Below, piece by piece: positions 8,755-17,151 of a stretch of DNA of 64,000 nucleotides (position 1 is the stretch's first letter; each line of letters opens with the position of its first letter). Origin of the DNA: Trueperaceae bacterium. GTDB lineage: Bacteria > Deinococcota > Deinococci > Deinococcales > Trueperaceae. Position numbers and translations under genes: made by a program. The stretch covers positions 3,620 through 67,619 of the forward strand of contig PAMQ01000012.1 in assembly GCA_002707365.1 (NCBI GenBank), read 5' to 3'. The notes below the pieces were generated by a model, which saw nothing but the letters and a program-made list of their open reading frames with translations, had not been told where the DNA came from and did not search any database.

Positions 8755-9828
8755 TTGGTCGAGGATTACTTGATTAATATAATAGGGCGCCCAATTGAAT
8801 TGACGGAATATTGGCCGGGGCTACCTGTACCCTTTCGTCTCGGTAAGCCGAAATTATTAGGGAAAGACCGCCGTATTGTTATAATTCGGGTGGTGGAGCG
8901 GTTTCAAGGAAATCCCTATCACACTTTAGGTGTCGAACCAGACGCTAATGAAAGTGAAATAAAAGCTGCTTATAGGCGCCTGGCGCTAAAATTTCATCCA
9001 GATCGTAACCCCGGAGATAAGCAGGCCGAAGAACGCTTCAAACAGGTTTCAGCGGCCTACGCTGTTTTGCGTGACGGGACATCTAGGCTAAATTACGACC
9101 GCTACGGTACCCGTCCCGAAACAGAGTCTTTTGGGGCAAACGATTGGCGGGTAATTTTTCAGGAAGCTGACCTGCGGATTAATACGGATTTTCCGAATGG
9201 TACTCCCCGGACAGGTAACATGATGTTCGATGCACTCTTCAGTGCTGTTACAGGTGCAATGCGCAGCTCAGGTCTCTTACCAGGTAAGGATCTCCATGCA
9301 GACGTTAATGTTCCACTTTCGGTCGGGCGAAATGGCGGGCTTCACCGTGTTCAAGTGCCCGGTCCAAGCGTGTGCCCAGAATGTCGGGGTAGTGCATTGA
9401 ACGCGCTAGCTGTCTGTCGGCAATGTCGGGGTAGAAGACAGTTGCAGTGTGCGGAAGTAGACCTAAAGATCCCGTCTGGAATTCGGGATGGAACAAAACT
9501 TAGGTTGAAAGGACTAGGTGGATTAGGGACTCCTCCAGGCGACGCTCTGTTCACTATTCATCTACAAATACCAAATGGGGTGAGGCGACAAGGAAATGAC
9601 CTCCATGCCAATCTCTATCTCACGCCACTGGAGGCTCTCCAAGGAATAAGGACTCAATGTGTCGGGTTAGATATAAATATTCCGCAAGGAGTTCGCGATC
9701 GTCAGACACTTGTTTTTAAAAATAAAGGTATTTCTGATGGGGATCTTTTCTTGAAGATACGGTTTGATGTTTGGCGGGGAGTGTTTCGCGGTCTGAGGGA
9801 GTACTTAAAAAGTTTTAAACTAGGTTAA
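8755..9828 (+). CDS. dnaJ: J-domain co-chaperone (DnaJ-type) with reduced zinc finger
   Basis: Partners DnaK by stimulating its ATPase. A J-domain occupies about residues 53-115, with [20 protein letters not shown], the HPD triad in KFHPDRNPG and ending NYDRYG. A shortened zinc region near residues 205-225 has only two CxxCxG units (CPECRG, CRQCRG) instead of four. Two C-terminal beta-sandwich substrate domains follow ([39 protein letters not shown]). The ~50 residues before the J-domain are not family-like; a GTG at 8890 would remove most of them but neither start has a convincing ribosome site. hspR follows 10 bp downstream, a common arrangement. Confidence 0.85.
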   Translation: MVEDYLINIIGRPIELTEYWPGLPVPFRLGKPKLLGKDRRIVIIRVVERFQGNPYHTLGVEPDANESEIKAAYRRLALKFHPDRNPGDKQAEERFKQVSAAYAVLRDGTSRLNYDRYGTRPETESFGANDWRVIFQEADLRINTDFPNGTPRTGNMMFDALFSAVTGAMRSSGLLPGKDLHADVNVPLSVGRNGGLHRVQVPGPSVCPECRGSALNALAVCRQCRGRRQLQCAEVDLKIPSGIRDGTKLRLKGLGGLGTPPGDALFTIHLQIPNGVRRQGNDLHANLYLTPLEALQGIRTQCVGLDINIPQGVRDRQTLVFKNKGISDGDLFLKIRFDVWRGVFRGLREYLKSFKLG

Positions 9829-9838
9829 TGGAGGCCAC

Positions 9839-10258
9839 GTGATCGACGACGACGTTAAAGAACACCAGGACCTTGGTGAAGATGCATCGGTGGAGATCGC
9901 TGAAGACAAGCCCCTTTATGTAATCAGCGTTGCCGCTGAACTAGTAGATATGCACCCCCAAACACTACGCCTGTATGAACGAAAGGGCCTCATAGAGCCC
10001 AGTCGGAGTGCAGGTAAAACTCGGCTTTATTCTCAACGAGATATTGAACAACTCAAAGAAATTCGGCGATTGACTCAAGAGCTCGGGGTAAATCTTGCTG
10101 GGGTAGAGGAGATAATAAAGCTACGGCGAGAACTTGATAATCTTCAGTTAAATTTAGAGGATAGGATTGGACGGCTTAACGTTCAACTTCGTGACAGAAT
10201 GCGTGATTTTGGTAATGCACTACCATCAAGCGCTAGATCAGAGACAGAGGACGACTGA
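9839..10258 (+). CDS. hspR: MerR-family heat-shock repressor HspR
   Basis: 139 residues. The winged-helix MerR DNA-binding domain spans about residues 25-95 ([40 protein letters not shown]) and a coiled coil follows ([20 protein letters not shown]). This short form without a ligand domain, next to a J-protein gene, is the HspR pattern, in which DnaK acts as co-repressor of chaperone genes at inverted HAIR sites. GTG start at 9839, preceded by TGGAGG. No complete HAIR operator was found upstream of the J-protein gene. Confidence 0.85.
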   Translation: MIDDDVKEHQDLGEDASVEIAEDKPLYVISVAAELVDMHPQTLRLYERKGLIEPSRSAGKTRLYSQRDIEQLKEIRRLTQELGVNLAGVEEIIKLRRELDNLQLNLEDRIGRLNVQLRDRMRDFGNALPSSARSETEDD

Positions 10259-10376
10259 AAGCCAGAACTATGGTAAATTTATCGCCCCGACAAAATATTA
10301 CGGAGGGTTTTGGTACTCTCTCTCCATTATTAAGAATGGCTTACCTTGTTCACGGCGTTAACTGGGTGGCTGCTCC

Positions 10377-13300
10377 ATGAAACTGGGCAATCTCACCATT
10401 AGTGGTTTTAAAAGTTTTGGCGAACGGACCGTGATCTCCTTTTCCCCTAGCGTCACTGCAATTATTGGGCCTAATGGATCCGGTAAATCGAATGTTATCG
10501 ATGCCCTTCGTTGGGTGGCCGGGGGTGGACGGGCTAGTACTTATAGAGCAGACTCAAGGACGGAATTGATTTTTCATGGGGCTGCTGGTAAGCGAAGCGT
10601 AAGTGTCGCCGATGTGGAGCTTGAATTAAAGGCTGAAAATGGAAAGTTGGCAATCCAAAGAAATCTATTTCGGGATGGGACTGGAACGTTAAAGCTTAAC
10701 GGGGCTAGTGCAAGGTTAATGGATGTGGAAGAGGCTTTGGTGGGGACCGGTCTTGGCAGAGGAGCTGTGGCAGTGATCGGGCAAGGGGAAGTTGGTGAAA
10801 TACTGATGGCCAACCCTGACCGGCTGCTAGCCTACGCCTCTGAGGCCGCCGGGGTAGCCCAACTAGGTAGGCGCCGGGAGATCACCATTGGCCGAATCGA
10901 TACTGCCCGGTCTCATCTATTAAGACTCGATGACGTCATGGTGGAAATGCGGGAACAGGTCACGGCCTTAAAAAGCGAGGCTGACGAGGCTGCACAGCAT
11001 GAATTATTGACTCGTGAAGTGTTGCAATTAGGATTTACCCGAGCCTACCAGCGCGTTGAGGGGTTACAGGCCAATATAGATAGCCTCCGGGGAGAAGAAC
11101 AGATGCTCGGGGAAGAAATCGCTAATCGGCGTGAAAAGTTGCGGAACCTTGGTGCCCAATTGATTGAATCTCGAAAACACCAAGTCGAATCTGAAACCGC
11201 TTTTCGAGAAGCCATGGCGGAAACCGAGGCCCGTCGGGGAGACCTTAGAGTAGCGGAAGAACGTTTACGGCGAGAACAACAGAGTGTTGAAGGGATAAGA
11301 ATTCGTTTAGCGGAAACCGAGGCGGAACTTTCGCGCTTAACAATCGAACCCCCTACGCCACCTGAAGGAAATAATGAAATCCTGTTAAGCGAGGTTGAAT
11401 ACGCCTCTGCTGCTGTTAAAACCGCTGAACAGGCCCATATATCTGCAGTTGATGAACACGAGGCAGCCTCCAAAAAGCACGACGAGTTGCGGGAGACTTG
11501 GGAAGCTTTTAGACAAGCGATGGATGCCTATGAAGTCCGACGCCAGGCCCTGGAAGAACGACTCGGTGAACTGCACCGACGACGTTCCTCATTGGGAGCT
11601 GTTCCCAATGAGGAATCCAAAATGATCCTAGACCTTAAAGCGAAACAAGCACGTCTAGAGCTAGTCCGAGCGGCCTTACGGGATAATGAGGGCCAAATTG
11701 CGCCGTTAAGGGCGGTCTTGATAGAGGCCCAAACTGAAGCGGGTGCTTTGGAAAGGGAATTATCACGGCTTAAAAAAGCGGCACGGGAAAGACACGGCTA
11801 TTCTGAAGGACCTAAACTTGCGCTCACTTTAGGGTTACCTGGCGTAATAGGGGCGGTAGCTGATTTGTTTGAAGTAGAGTCCAAGTATCGGGCTGCCCTC
11901 AACGCGTGTTTGGGCTACCGTGCGGAACAAGTTGTCGTAGAAAACACCGATGCTGGTTTAAAGGTTTTAGAAGTTATAAAGCAGCGTGGTTGCCGAGTAA
12001 CGCTTATACCCCTTGAACACAGGCCCCGTGTACCTTCGGAACAAGTCTCGGACGAAAAGAAAGACCTGCCAGGCCAATTACTTCGTAACGTCGTTAAAAC
12101 AGAAAAACGTTTTGAACAACTTGCCACAGAATTAATAGGAGACACTCTCGTTGTAACTAGCCTAGAGCAGGCTCTGCGGCTATCCGCAGAACAAGTAGTA
12201 GCGTCGGGGTTAGTCACTTTAAAAGGGGAGTGGGTGCGTAGCGACGGCACTTTTTCCGGTGGTGATCTGGAAGCTTCCGAAGGGCCTGTTGGGCACCAGG
12301 GAGATGAGGACGCGCTAGTAGGTCAACTAGCCGAGGCTAACAGGCGTGCAGTCGAAGCAACTCAACAACTAGACCAGCTCGAGGGGGATAGCGCAGACTT
12401 GATTGAGGAGGAAAGAACGGTAACCGATACTCTCGGTAACCTATTAAGCGAAGTGGCTGCGCATGAGGAATCAGTACGCGCAAGAAAGAGAGAGATCGCT
12501 CATATAGAGGAGTTAGAACGAGCGAACAGAAGGGCCTTTGAAGAGCTAAACGAACCCGCTAAGCCAACCGAGGTCGAAAGCTTAGAGTCAGGAGCGTCTA
12601 GCCTTACACGCTCCAATGACCAAATGGCGGCCTGTGTTGCAAAATTGATGCAGGCCCAGGAGGAACTAGCGCGGCAAAATACTCTCCAGGGCCTCTTTAT
12701 CGAAAGGTGGCAGTCGTATAAAACACTTAAAGCTCGGTATGATAACGACCAACAACGCCACAACGAGATAGTTTCCCAGATAAAGAGTCTAGAGACCACC
12801 CTGGCTGAAAGTCTTCTCAGCCAAGAAACGAGCGCTAAGGCAGTTGACATGGCTAGGGCTGCTATCCCAGGTAATCTCGACCAATGGGAGGCCCGTAATC
12901 AAGAAGCATCAACTGCCGTTTTAGAAATAGAGGAAAATCAGGATGACACCGTTGCGGAGCAGGCTAAATCTGGAGCAAAGCTAGAGGCAACTCGTTTGAC
13001 TCTAGCTAGGCGTGAAACAGCTCTCGAGTTAGCTCGAGACGACCTCGCGAGTTTCCCTGAAGGGCTAAAGCCGATTACGCTAGAGGAGCGTGAAGTCCGT
13101 AGGCGCCTTGGAGAGGGAGAACGCAAGCTTGAAAAATTTGGTCCCGTCAATCATCGGGCCCGCTCGGAATTCGAAAGTCGGTCTCAGCGACTGGGCGAAC
13201 TTGAACGAGAGCGCGAGGAGGCGATAAACGCTATCGACGAATTAGATAGCGTCTTAGCCAGAATTGATAACGAAACGACTACCAAACTCAATCAAACTCT

Positions 13301-13769
13301 GGAAGAACTTAGACGAAACTTTGAGCAGCACGTGATTACCCTTTTCGGGAAGGGGGCTATTTCAGATCTTCGTGTTGAACGTGAAGAAGGAAGACCCGTT
13401 GGCTTGGAATTAGTACTACAACCCCCTGGAAAACAAACCAAAGCACTCAACTTGTTGTCGGTGGGGGAGCGCACTATGGGCGCACTCGCTTTCTTGTTTT
13501 CGTTAGTATCTCAGAGTGATGCTTCAGCTAGCAAGGGATTGCCTGTAGCGATTCTCGATGAGGTTGATGCGCCTCTCGACGAATCCAATATTAGAAGATT
13601 CTGTTCATTTGTCGAGCGGTTAGCTGCTGAAGGTACTCAGTTCGTTCTGATAACTCACCAAAAGGCCACATTTGAGGTCGCAGATGCTATCTGGGGTGTT
13701 ACCACACAGGAAGGTGTCAGTCGGGTGTTTAGCATCCGACGTGATGAGGAGGTTGCGCTTAGAGGGTGA
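10377..13769 (+). CDS. smc: Chromosome segregation SMC protein
   Basis: 1130 residues, full length. ABC-type ATPase head split by a long antiparallel coiled coil. Walker A GPNGSGKSN at about 31-39; first coil ~165-480; hinge ~485-610 (GLPGVIGAVADLFEVESKYR, then RSDGTFSGGD); second coil ~630-990; then the signature LLSVGERTMGAL at ~1026, Walker B VAILDEVDAPLDE at ~1056 and the D-loop. The signature reads LSVGE, not the usual LSGGE/Q. It compacts and aligns the chromosome with ScpA/ScpB, which are not in the window. ATG at 10377; biotin ligase overlaps its stop by four bases. Confidence 0.95.
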   Translation: MKLGNLTISGFKSFGERTVISFSPSVTAIIGPNGSGKSNVIDALRWVAGGGRASTYRADSRTELIFHGAAGKRSVSVADVELELKAENGKLAIQRNLFRDGTGTLKLNGASARLMDVEEALVGTGLGRGAVAVIGQGEVGEILMANPDRLLAYASEAAGVAQLGRRREITIGRIDTARSHLLRLDDVMVEMREQVTALKSEADEAAQHELLTREVLQLGFTRAYQRVEGLQANIDSLRGEEQMLGEEIANRREKLRNLGAQLIESRKHQVESETAFREAMAETEARRGDLRVAEERLRREQQSVEGIRIRLAETEAELSRLTIEPPTPPEGNNEILLSEVEYASAAVKTAEQAHISAVDEHEAASKKHDELRETWEAFRQAMDAYEVRRQALEERLGELHRRRSSLGAVPNEESKMILDLKAKQARLELVRAALRDNEGQIAPLRAVLIEAQTEAGALERELSRLKKAARERHGYSEGPKLALTLGLPGVIGAVADLFEVESKYRAALNACLGYRAEQVVVENTDAGLKVLEVIKQRGCRVTLIPLEHRPRVPSEQVSDEKKDLPGQLLRNVVKTEKRFEQLATELIGDTLVVTSLEQALRLSAEQVVASGLVTLKGEWVRSDGTFSGGDLEASEGPVGHQGDEDALVGQLAEANRRAVEATQQLDQLEGDSADLIEEERTVTDTLGNLLSEVAAHEESVRARKREIAHIEELERANRRAFEELNEPAKPTEVESLESGASSLTRSNDQMAACVAKLMQAQEELARQNTLQGLFIERWQSYKTLKARYDNDQQRHNEIVSQIKSLETTLAESLLSQETSAKAVDMARAAIPGNLDQWEARNQEASTAVLEIEENQDDTVAEQAKSGAKLEATRLTLARRETALELARDDLASFPEGLKPITLEEREVRRRLGEGERKLEKFGPVNHRARSEFESRSQRLGELEREREEAINAIDELDSVLARIDNETTTKLNQTLEELRRNFEQHVITLFGKGAISDLRVEREEGRPVGLELVLQPPGKQTKALNLLSVGERTMGALAFLFSLVSQSDASASKGLPVAILDEVDAPLDESNIRRFCSFVERLAAEGTQFVLITHQKATFEVADAIWGVTTQEGVSRVFSIRRDEEVALRG

Positions 13770-14473
13770 TCAATGTTGTTAAAGAATTTGTTATCCAAAG
13801 TTTTAAAACTTTGGACTCAACCCAAGATCAACTGCATCGGCAAATTGCGCAGGGCCAGGACGTACATGGAGTCATAGTTGTCGCGGGTCATCAAACAGCA
13901 GGTCGCGGCAGGAATGGAAACGTATGGCAAAGCCCGACGGGCGGCAGTTACCAGTCGGTAGCGTTCCGGTGCCAAAAAGGTAAACCGCGAGCTGGTCTCA
14001 TTACTATAGCGATCGGAGTTTGTATTGCCGAGTCTATGGCTGTGAGAAACATTCCGATAAAGGTAAAATGGCCAAACGACCTGTATTTAGGTGATTTAAA
14101 AATCGGTGGGATTCTCGGTGAGCTATCTCGAGGCTATCTTATTCTAGGAGTAGGTATTAATGCAGCCCAGATTTCTAAATCAGTTTTGGGTGAAAATGGG
14201 TTCCGGTCGGTAGAAGAAGTACATCACCTAGTGAGAAAAGCTTTTCGCCGGACCATTAATGAGCTACCAAACACGAGGGATTATTCCAGACGCTTCGCCG
14301 AATTAGACTTTCTGGCAGGCCGGACAGTTGTCGTGAAAAATAGGGCTGAGGTGTTTTCGGGTGCAGCTCGTGGTATCGATCGTGATGGTTGCCTTAAGAT
14401 TGAGGGAGATGAGACGCTCGGCAACCAGGTGGTCTGCAGTGGTTCGGTAGAAACAATTGGAATAAGTGATTAG
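13766..14473 (+). CDS. birA: Biotin--[acetyl-CoA-carboxylase] ligase
   Basis: 235 residues, the short form without an N-terminal DNA-binding domain, so an enzyme rather than a biotin repressor. It activates biotin with ATP and attaches it to carboxylase carrier protein. Motifs: TLDSTQDQL, the biotinyl-AMP loop HQTAGRGRNGNVWQSPTGGS at about 41-60, VKWPNDLYLGDLKIGGIL near 96-113, LGVGINAAQ, and a small C-terminal beta domain (GRTVVV, GAARGIDRDGCLKIE). GTG start overlaps the smc stop in a GTGA arrangement, implying translational coupling. Confidence 0.92.
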   Translation: MINVVKEFVIQSFKTLDSTQDQLHRQIAQGQDVHGVIVVAGHQTAGRGRNGNVWQSPTGGSYQSVAFRCQKGKPRAGLITIAIGVCIAESMAVRNIPIKVKWPNDLYLGDLKIGGILGELSRGYLILGVGINAAQISKSVLGENGFRSVEEVHHLVRKAFRRTINELPNTRDYSRRFAELDFLAGRTVVVKNRAEVFSGAARGIDRDGCLKIEGDETLGNQVVCSGSVETIGISD

Positions 14474-14675
14474 AATTTAAAAACCACGGCTAACGTCGCG
14501 GCTATTTTTACGCATCAGTCTCGCGAGCAGAATGCAACCTCCTCTGGCCCGGTAAAAGGTTGCACCGCTATACACTTAAAGTCAGAAAAACTAAGGTAGA
14601 AGTTGTTAATCAAGGGGAATTTGTAATCTCTATCCGGGTTAATCTGGAACGTACTCCTGGTAATTGGAGGCTAAC
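14474..14675. other. Convergent intergenic region birA/xer with an 8-bp inverted repeat
   Basis: TGCAACCT (14533-14540) and AGGTTGCA (14557-14564) form a perfect 8-bp inverted repeat with a 16-base loop between convergent genes. No T-run follows on either strand, so a bidirectional terminator is possible but unproven. Nothing else is recognised here. Confidence 0.35.
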
Positions 14676-15689
14676 TTACCAGTCTTCAACCGTCCGCCTC
14701 GTAGCTTCGTCCTCGAGTTTGGCGTAAATCGTTGTTGTTGTGATGTTCTTGTGCCTAAGGTGCTTCTGGACTTGATTGAGGTCTCGAGTTTGCCTATACA
14801 TTCGGGTTCCTGCACCGTGGCGTAAACCGTGGAGACCCTTGCCCTCATAGCCAACCCCTGCTACCTTGCAAAGTTCTTTAAACCGTTGCTCCATTCTTTT
14901 GTCACCCCATGGCATTATGAACCCGTCTCGGGCCTTTCGGCGCTTACGGGTCTCGTGCACAGATTGCAAGCTACGTAAAGCGGTAAGGAGTCGTTTACTC
15001 AAACCTACGCTCTCTACATAGCCACCCTTACCCTTAACTCGGATTAACCGAGCATCGAACCGTATGTCTTCCCAGCGGAGGCCAGCGGTTTCATGTCTTC
15101 TTAGCCCAGCATGACTTCCGAGCAAAATTGCCACTCGATCAGCGGGATCATGGGCTACCTGTAACAAGACGTCAATTTCTTTAGTGGTATAAGGTTGGCG
15201 CTTCTCCCAGGGAGGAACGGGATCTTTTCGACTTCGCAAACCCTTAAAAGGGTCGGCGGTAGTCGCCCCGGCCCATGCTAATGCATAGTAAAGGGTTCTG
15301 GCTGCAGCTATTTTGACGTTCACAGTAGCAGGGCTTCGAAAACGTGGAATCTCCTCGCCAGCTAGGTTATCGACGCGGAAGGGAACCTGTTCAAGGTCCT
15401 CGACGTACGAACCACCGGCGCGTGAACCAGGCCTCAAGAGGTTGACCCCCTGCCAATGGTTCAGGAGATCAAGAAGTCCTCGTCTATAAGTGGAAAGAGT
15501 GTGGCTACTCAAATGGCTACCCTTGCCACTGGATTGGAACAAATATGCCTCAACTAGACCCCAAAGTTCACCGGGATCTCGTGTGTTGGCGGCCGCCGTA
15601 GCACGTCTTCGAAGACCGTCGTCTCCTAAGTCGGTCCAACTTCGGTGTCGTTGACGTCGGTCTGAGTCGTAAATAGCGAGCTGTTTCAT
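14676..15689 (-). CDS. xer: Xer-type tyrosine recombinase
   Basis: 337 residues. Core-binding (SAM-like) domain about 45-150; catalytic domain about 165-337 with all expected residues: Arg-I in GSHAGLRRHETAGLRW, the beta-hairpin lysine in VKGKGGYVES, H-x-x-R in GLHGLRHGAG, the second His in VQKHLRHKN and the nucleophile Tyr in TTTTIYAKL. No phage genes are near, so a housekeeping Xer is more likely than an integrase. It is longer than XerC/XerD (~300) and closer in size to XerS. Its ATG (15689) is 33 bp from a dif-like site at 15723-15750, suggesting it acts there in chromosome dimer resolution. Confidence 0.88.
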   Translation of the reverse strand: MKQLAIYDSDRRQRHRSWTDLGDDGLRRRATAAANTRDPGELWGLVEAYLFQSSGKGSHLSSHTLSTYRRGLLDLLNHWQGVNLLRPGSRAGGSYVEDLEQVPFRVDNLAGEEIPRFRSPATVNVKIAAARTLYYALAWAGATTADPFKGLRSRKDPVPPWEKRQPYTTKEIDVLLQVAHDPADRVAILLGSHAGLRRHETAGLRWEDIRFDARLIRVKGKGGYVESVGLSKRLLTALRSLQSVHETRKRRKARDGFIMPWGDKRMEQRFKELCKVAGVGYEGKGLHGLRHGAGTRMYRQTRDLNQVQKHLRHKNITTTTIYAKLEDEATRRTVEDW

Positions 15690-15722
15690 CAGTAAACCTG
15701 AGGCTCCTCATTAGAAAAAGAT

Positions 15723-15750
15723 ATTTCCCATAACATCCGTTATTGGAAAT
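15723..15750. other. dif: Candidate dif site (chromosome dimer resolution)
   Basis: Twenty-eight bases in dif geometry: arm ATTTCCCATAA (15723-15733), centre CATCCG (15734-15739), arm TTATTGGAAAT (15740-15750). The arms are inverted repeats with one mismatch in eleven. Against Escherichia coli dif the left arm agrees at 7 of 11 and the right arm at 8 of 11, including the inner ATAA and TTAT next to the cleavage points. It lies between a Xer gene and hisS, near an apparent GC-skew reversal. Function inferred, not shown. Confidence 0.75.
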
Positions 15751-15773
15751 TAACATGAGCGAACGGTAGTTGG

Positions 15774-15789
15774 TGCGAAATTTTTCGCA
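15774..15789. repeat. Short inverted repeat beside the dif-like site
   Basis: TGCGAAA (15774-15780), TT, TTTCGCA (15783-15789), a perfect 7-bp dyad 24 bases from the dif-like site and upstream of hisS. Could be an accessory-protein site, part of the hisS promoter region, or chance. Confidence 0.35.
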
Positions 15790-15868
15790 AAGAAGATTGT
15801 TGTGGAGGTCCAGGTTTCGTTCCGTAGGGTTTTGCGTGAATGCGGTCCTGGGGGTAAACTCGACCCTT

Positions 15869-17149
15869 ATGGAGCTGCAAGCCGTTAAGGGGACTAAAGA
15901 TATTCTTCCAGATCAACAATTTAACTGGGAAAGGCTTTTGCTGGACGTAGGTACAGTTTTTCGCCGCGCTGGTGTTGGCAAAATTTCAATACCCATCTTC
16001 GAACACAGTGAGATTTTCTTCAGGTCAGCTGGGGAAAGTTCGGATTTAGTTGTGCAAAAAGAAATGTACACATTTGAGGACCGTGGGTCACGCTCGTTAA
16101 CGCTCAGGCCTGAATTTACTGGGGGTGTGCTAAGAGCATTTCATGAACACGGTATGGCAAGTTTACCGTCCCCGGTCAAGTTATGGTCACATGGGCCCGT
16201 ATTCCGCGGGGAGCAGGTACAACGCGGTCGACAGCGGCAATTTCATCAAGTCAATTACGAAGTTTTGGGAATCGAAGATCCACTTGTAGATGCCGAGGCC
16301 ATTAGCCTTGCTTATGACTGTCTTCGGGCATGTGGTTTGACGGGGCTGACAGTCAGCTTGGGTTCGGTCGGCGATCCTGAGGATCGTGAAAAATATAATG
16401 CTTACCTTCGCAAAAGCCTAACGCCATTTCGTGAACAATTATCTGAAGCTAGCCGCAACCGGTTAGATTTGAACCCCCTTAGGATTTGGGACAGTAAAAT
16501 TGAGGAAGACCAGCAGATAATAAAACAATTTGAACCTCCTCTTGAAGGGCTATCAGATAAGTCTAAACGTCATCACCTTGATGTAACGAAATACCTTACT
16601 GATTGGTGCATCCCGTTTACGATCGATCCTACGATAGTCCGAGGGCTCGATTACTACAGGAAAACTGCGTTCGAAATTCGCCATCATGGGATTGGTGCCC
16701 AAAACACCATTTTAGGTGGGGGACGATACGATGGACTTTTAGCCAATCTCGGCGGAGCTGACACAGCAGGTATTGGTTGGGCCTTTGGTGTGGAAAGGGT
16801 CTTAGATGCACTTAAGGGGAAAGACTCGCACACGCCACCAGTAGAAAAACCAGATCTTTATTTGGTGCCGTTAGATGATCTCGCAGTATCCGAGGTTGCT
16901 AATACGGCTCGTTCCCTAAGAGAAAGCTTTACAGTTCTCCACGCATACCGGGTAAGGAAGCCTGCAAAAGGACTTCGGGAAGCTAGCCGAATTCACTCTC
17001 CGCTCGTCGGTTTGCGGGGAGAAGCTGAACGAGGACAAGGCACTTACACTGTTAAAGATCTAGAGTCTGGGAAGCAAGTTAATATTGTCGAAAGCGAACT
17101 TAAAGAATATTTAATTAGCTGCGCGGCCGGGAAGAATGAGGAGTCGTAG
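15869..17149 (+). CDS. hisS: Histidyl-tRNA synthetase
   Basis: 426 residues from the ATG at 15869, the family's normal length; an upstream extension to 15770 has no family likeness and is rejected. Class II synthetase: N-terminus MELQAVKGTKDILPD, motif 2 around VFRGEQVQRGRQRQFHQVNY, HisRS motif IVRGLDYYRKTAFEI near 260, motif 3 LGGGRYDGL with AGIGWAFGVERV, and a C-terminal anticodon-binding domain (DLYLVPLDD onwards). Charges tRNA-His in the cytosol. aspS starts two bases after its stop, so the two form an operon, a common bacterial pairing. Confidence 0.96.
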   Translation: MELQAVKGTKDILPDQQFNWERLLLDVGTVFRRAGVGKISIPIFEHSEIFFRSAGESSDLVVQKEMYTFEDRGSRSLTLRPEFTGGVLRAFHEHGMASLPSPVKLWSHGPVFRGEQVQRGRQRQFHQVNYEVLGIEDPLVDAEAISLAYDCLRACGLTGLTVSLGSVGDPEDREKYNAYLRKSLTPFREQLSEASRNRLDLNPLRIWDSKIEEDQQIIKQFEPPLEGLSDKSKRHHLDVTKYLTDWCIPFTIDPTIVRGLDYYRKTAFEIRHHGIGAQNTILGGGRYDGLLANLGGADTAGIGWAFGVERVLDALKGKDSHTPPVEKPDLYLVPLDDLAVSEVANTARSLRESFTVLHAYRVRKPAKGLREASRIHSPLVGLRGEAERGQGTYTVKDLESGKQVNIVESELKEYLISCAAGKNEES

Positions 17150-17151
17150 TT

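Noticed and set aside
8600-8760. HspR (HAIR) operator upstream of the J-protein gene
   Set aside because: Only a half-site like CTTGAGG (from 8729) was found; the required inverted ACTCAAG partner at seven bases is missing.
14676-15689. Phage or integron integrase instead of housekeeping Xer
   Set aside because: No phage, cassette or att repeats nearby, and a dif-like site adjoins the gene between housekeeping genes.
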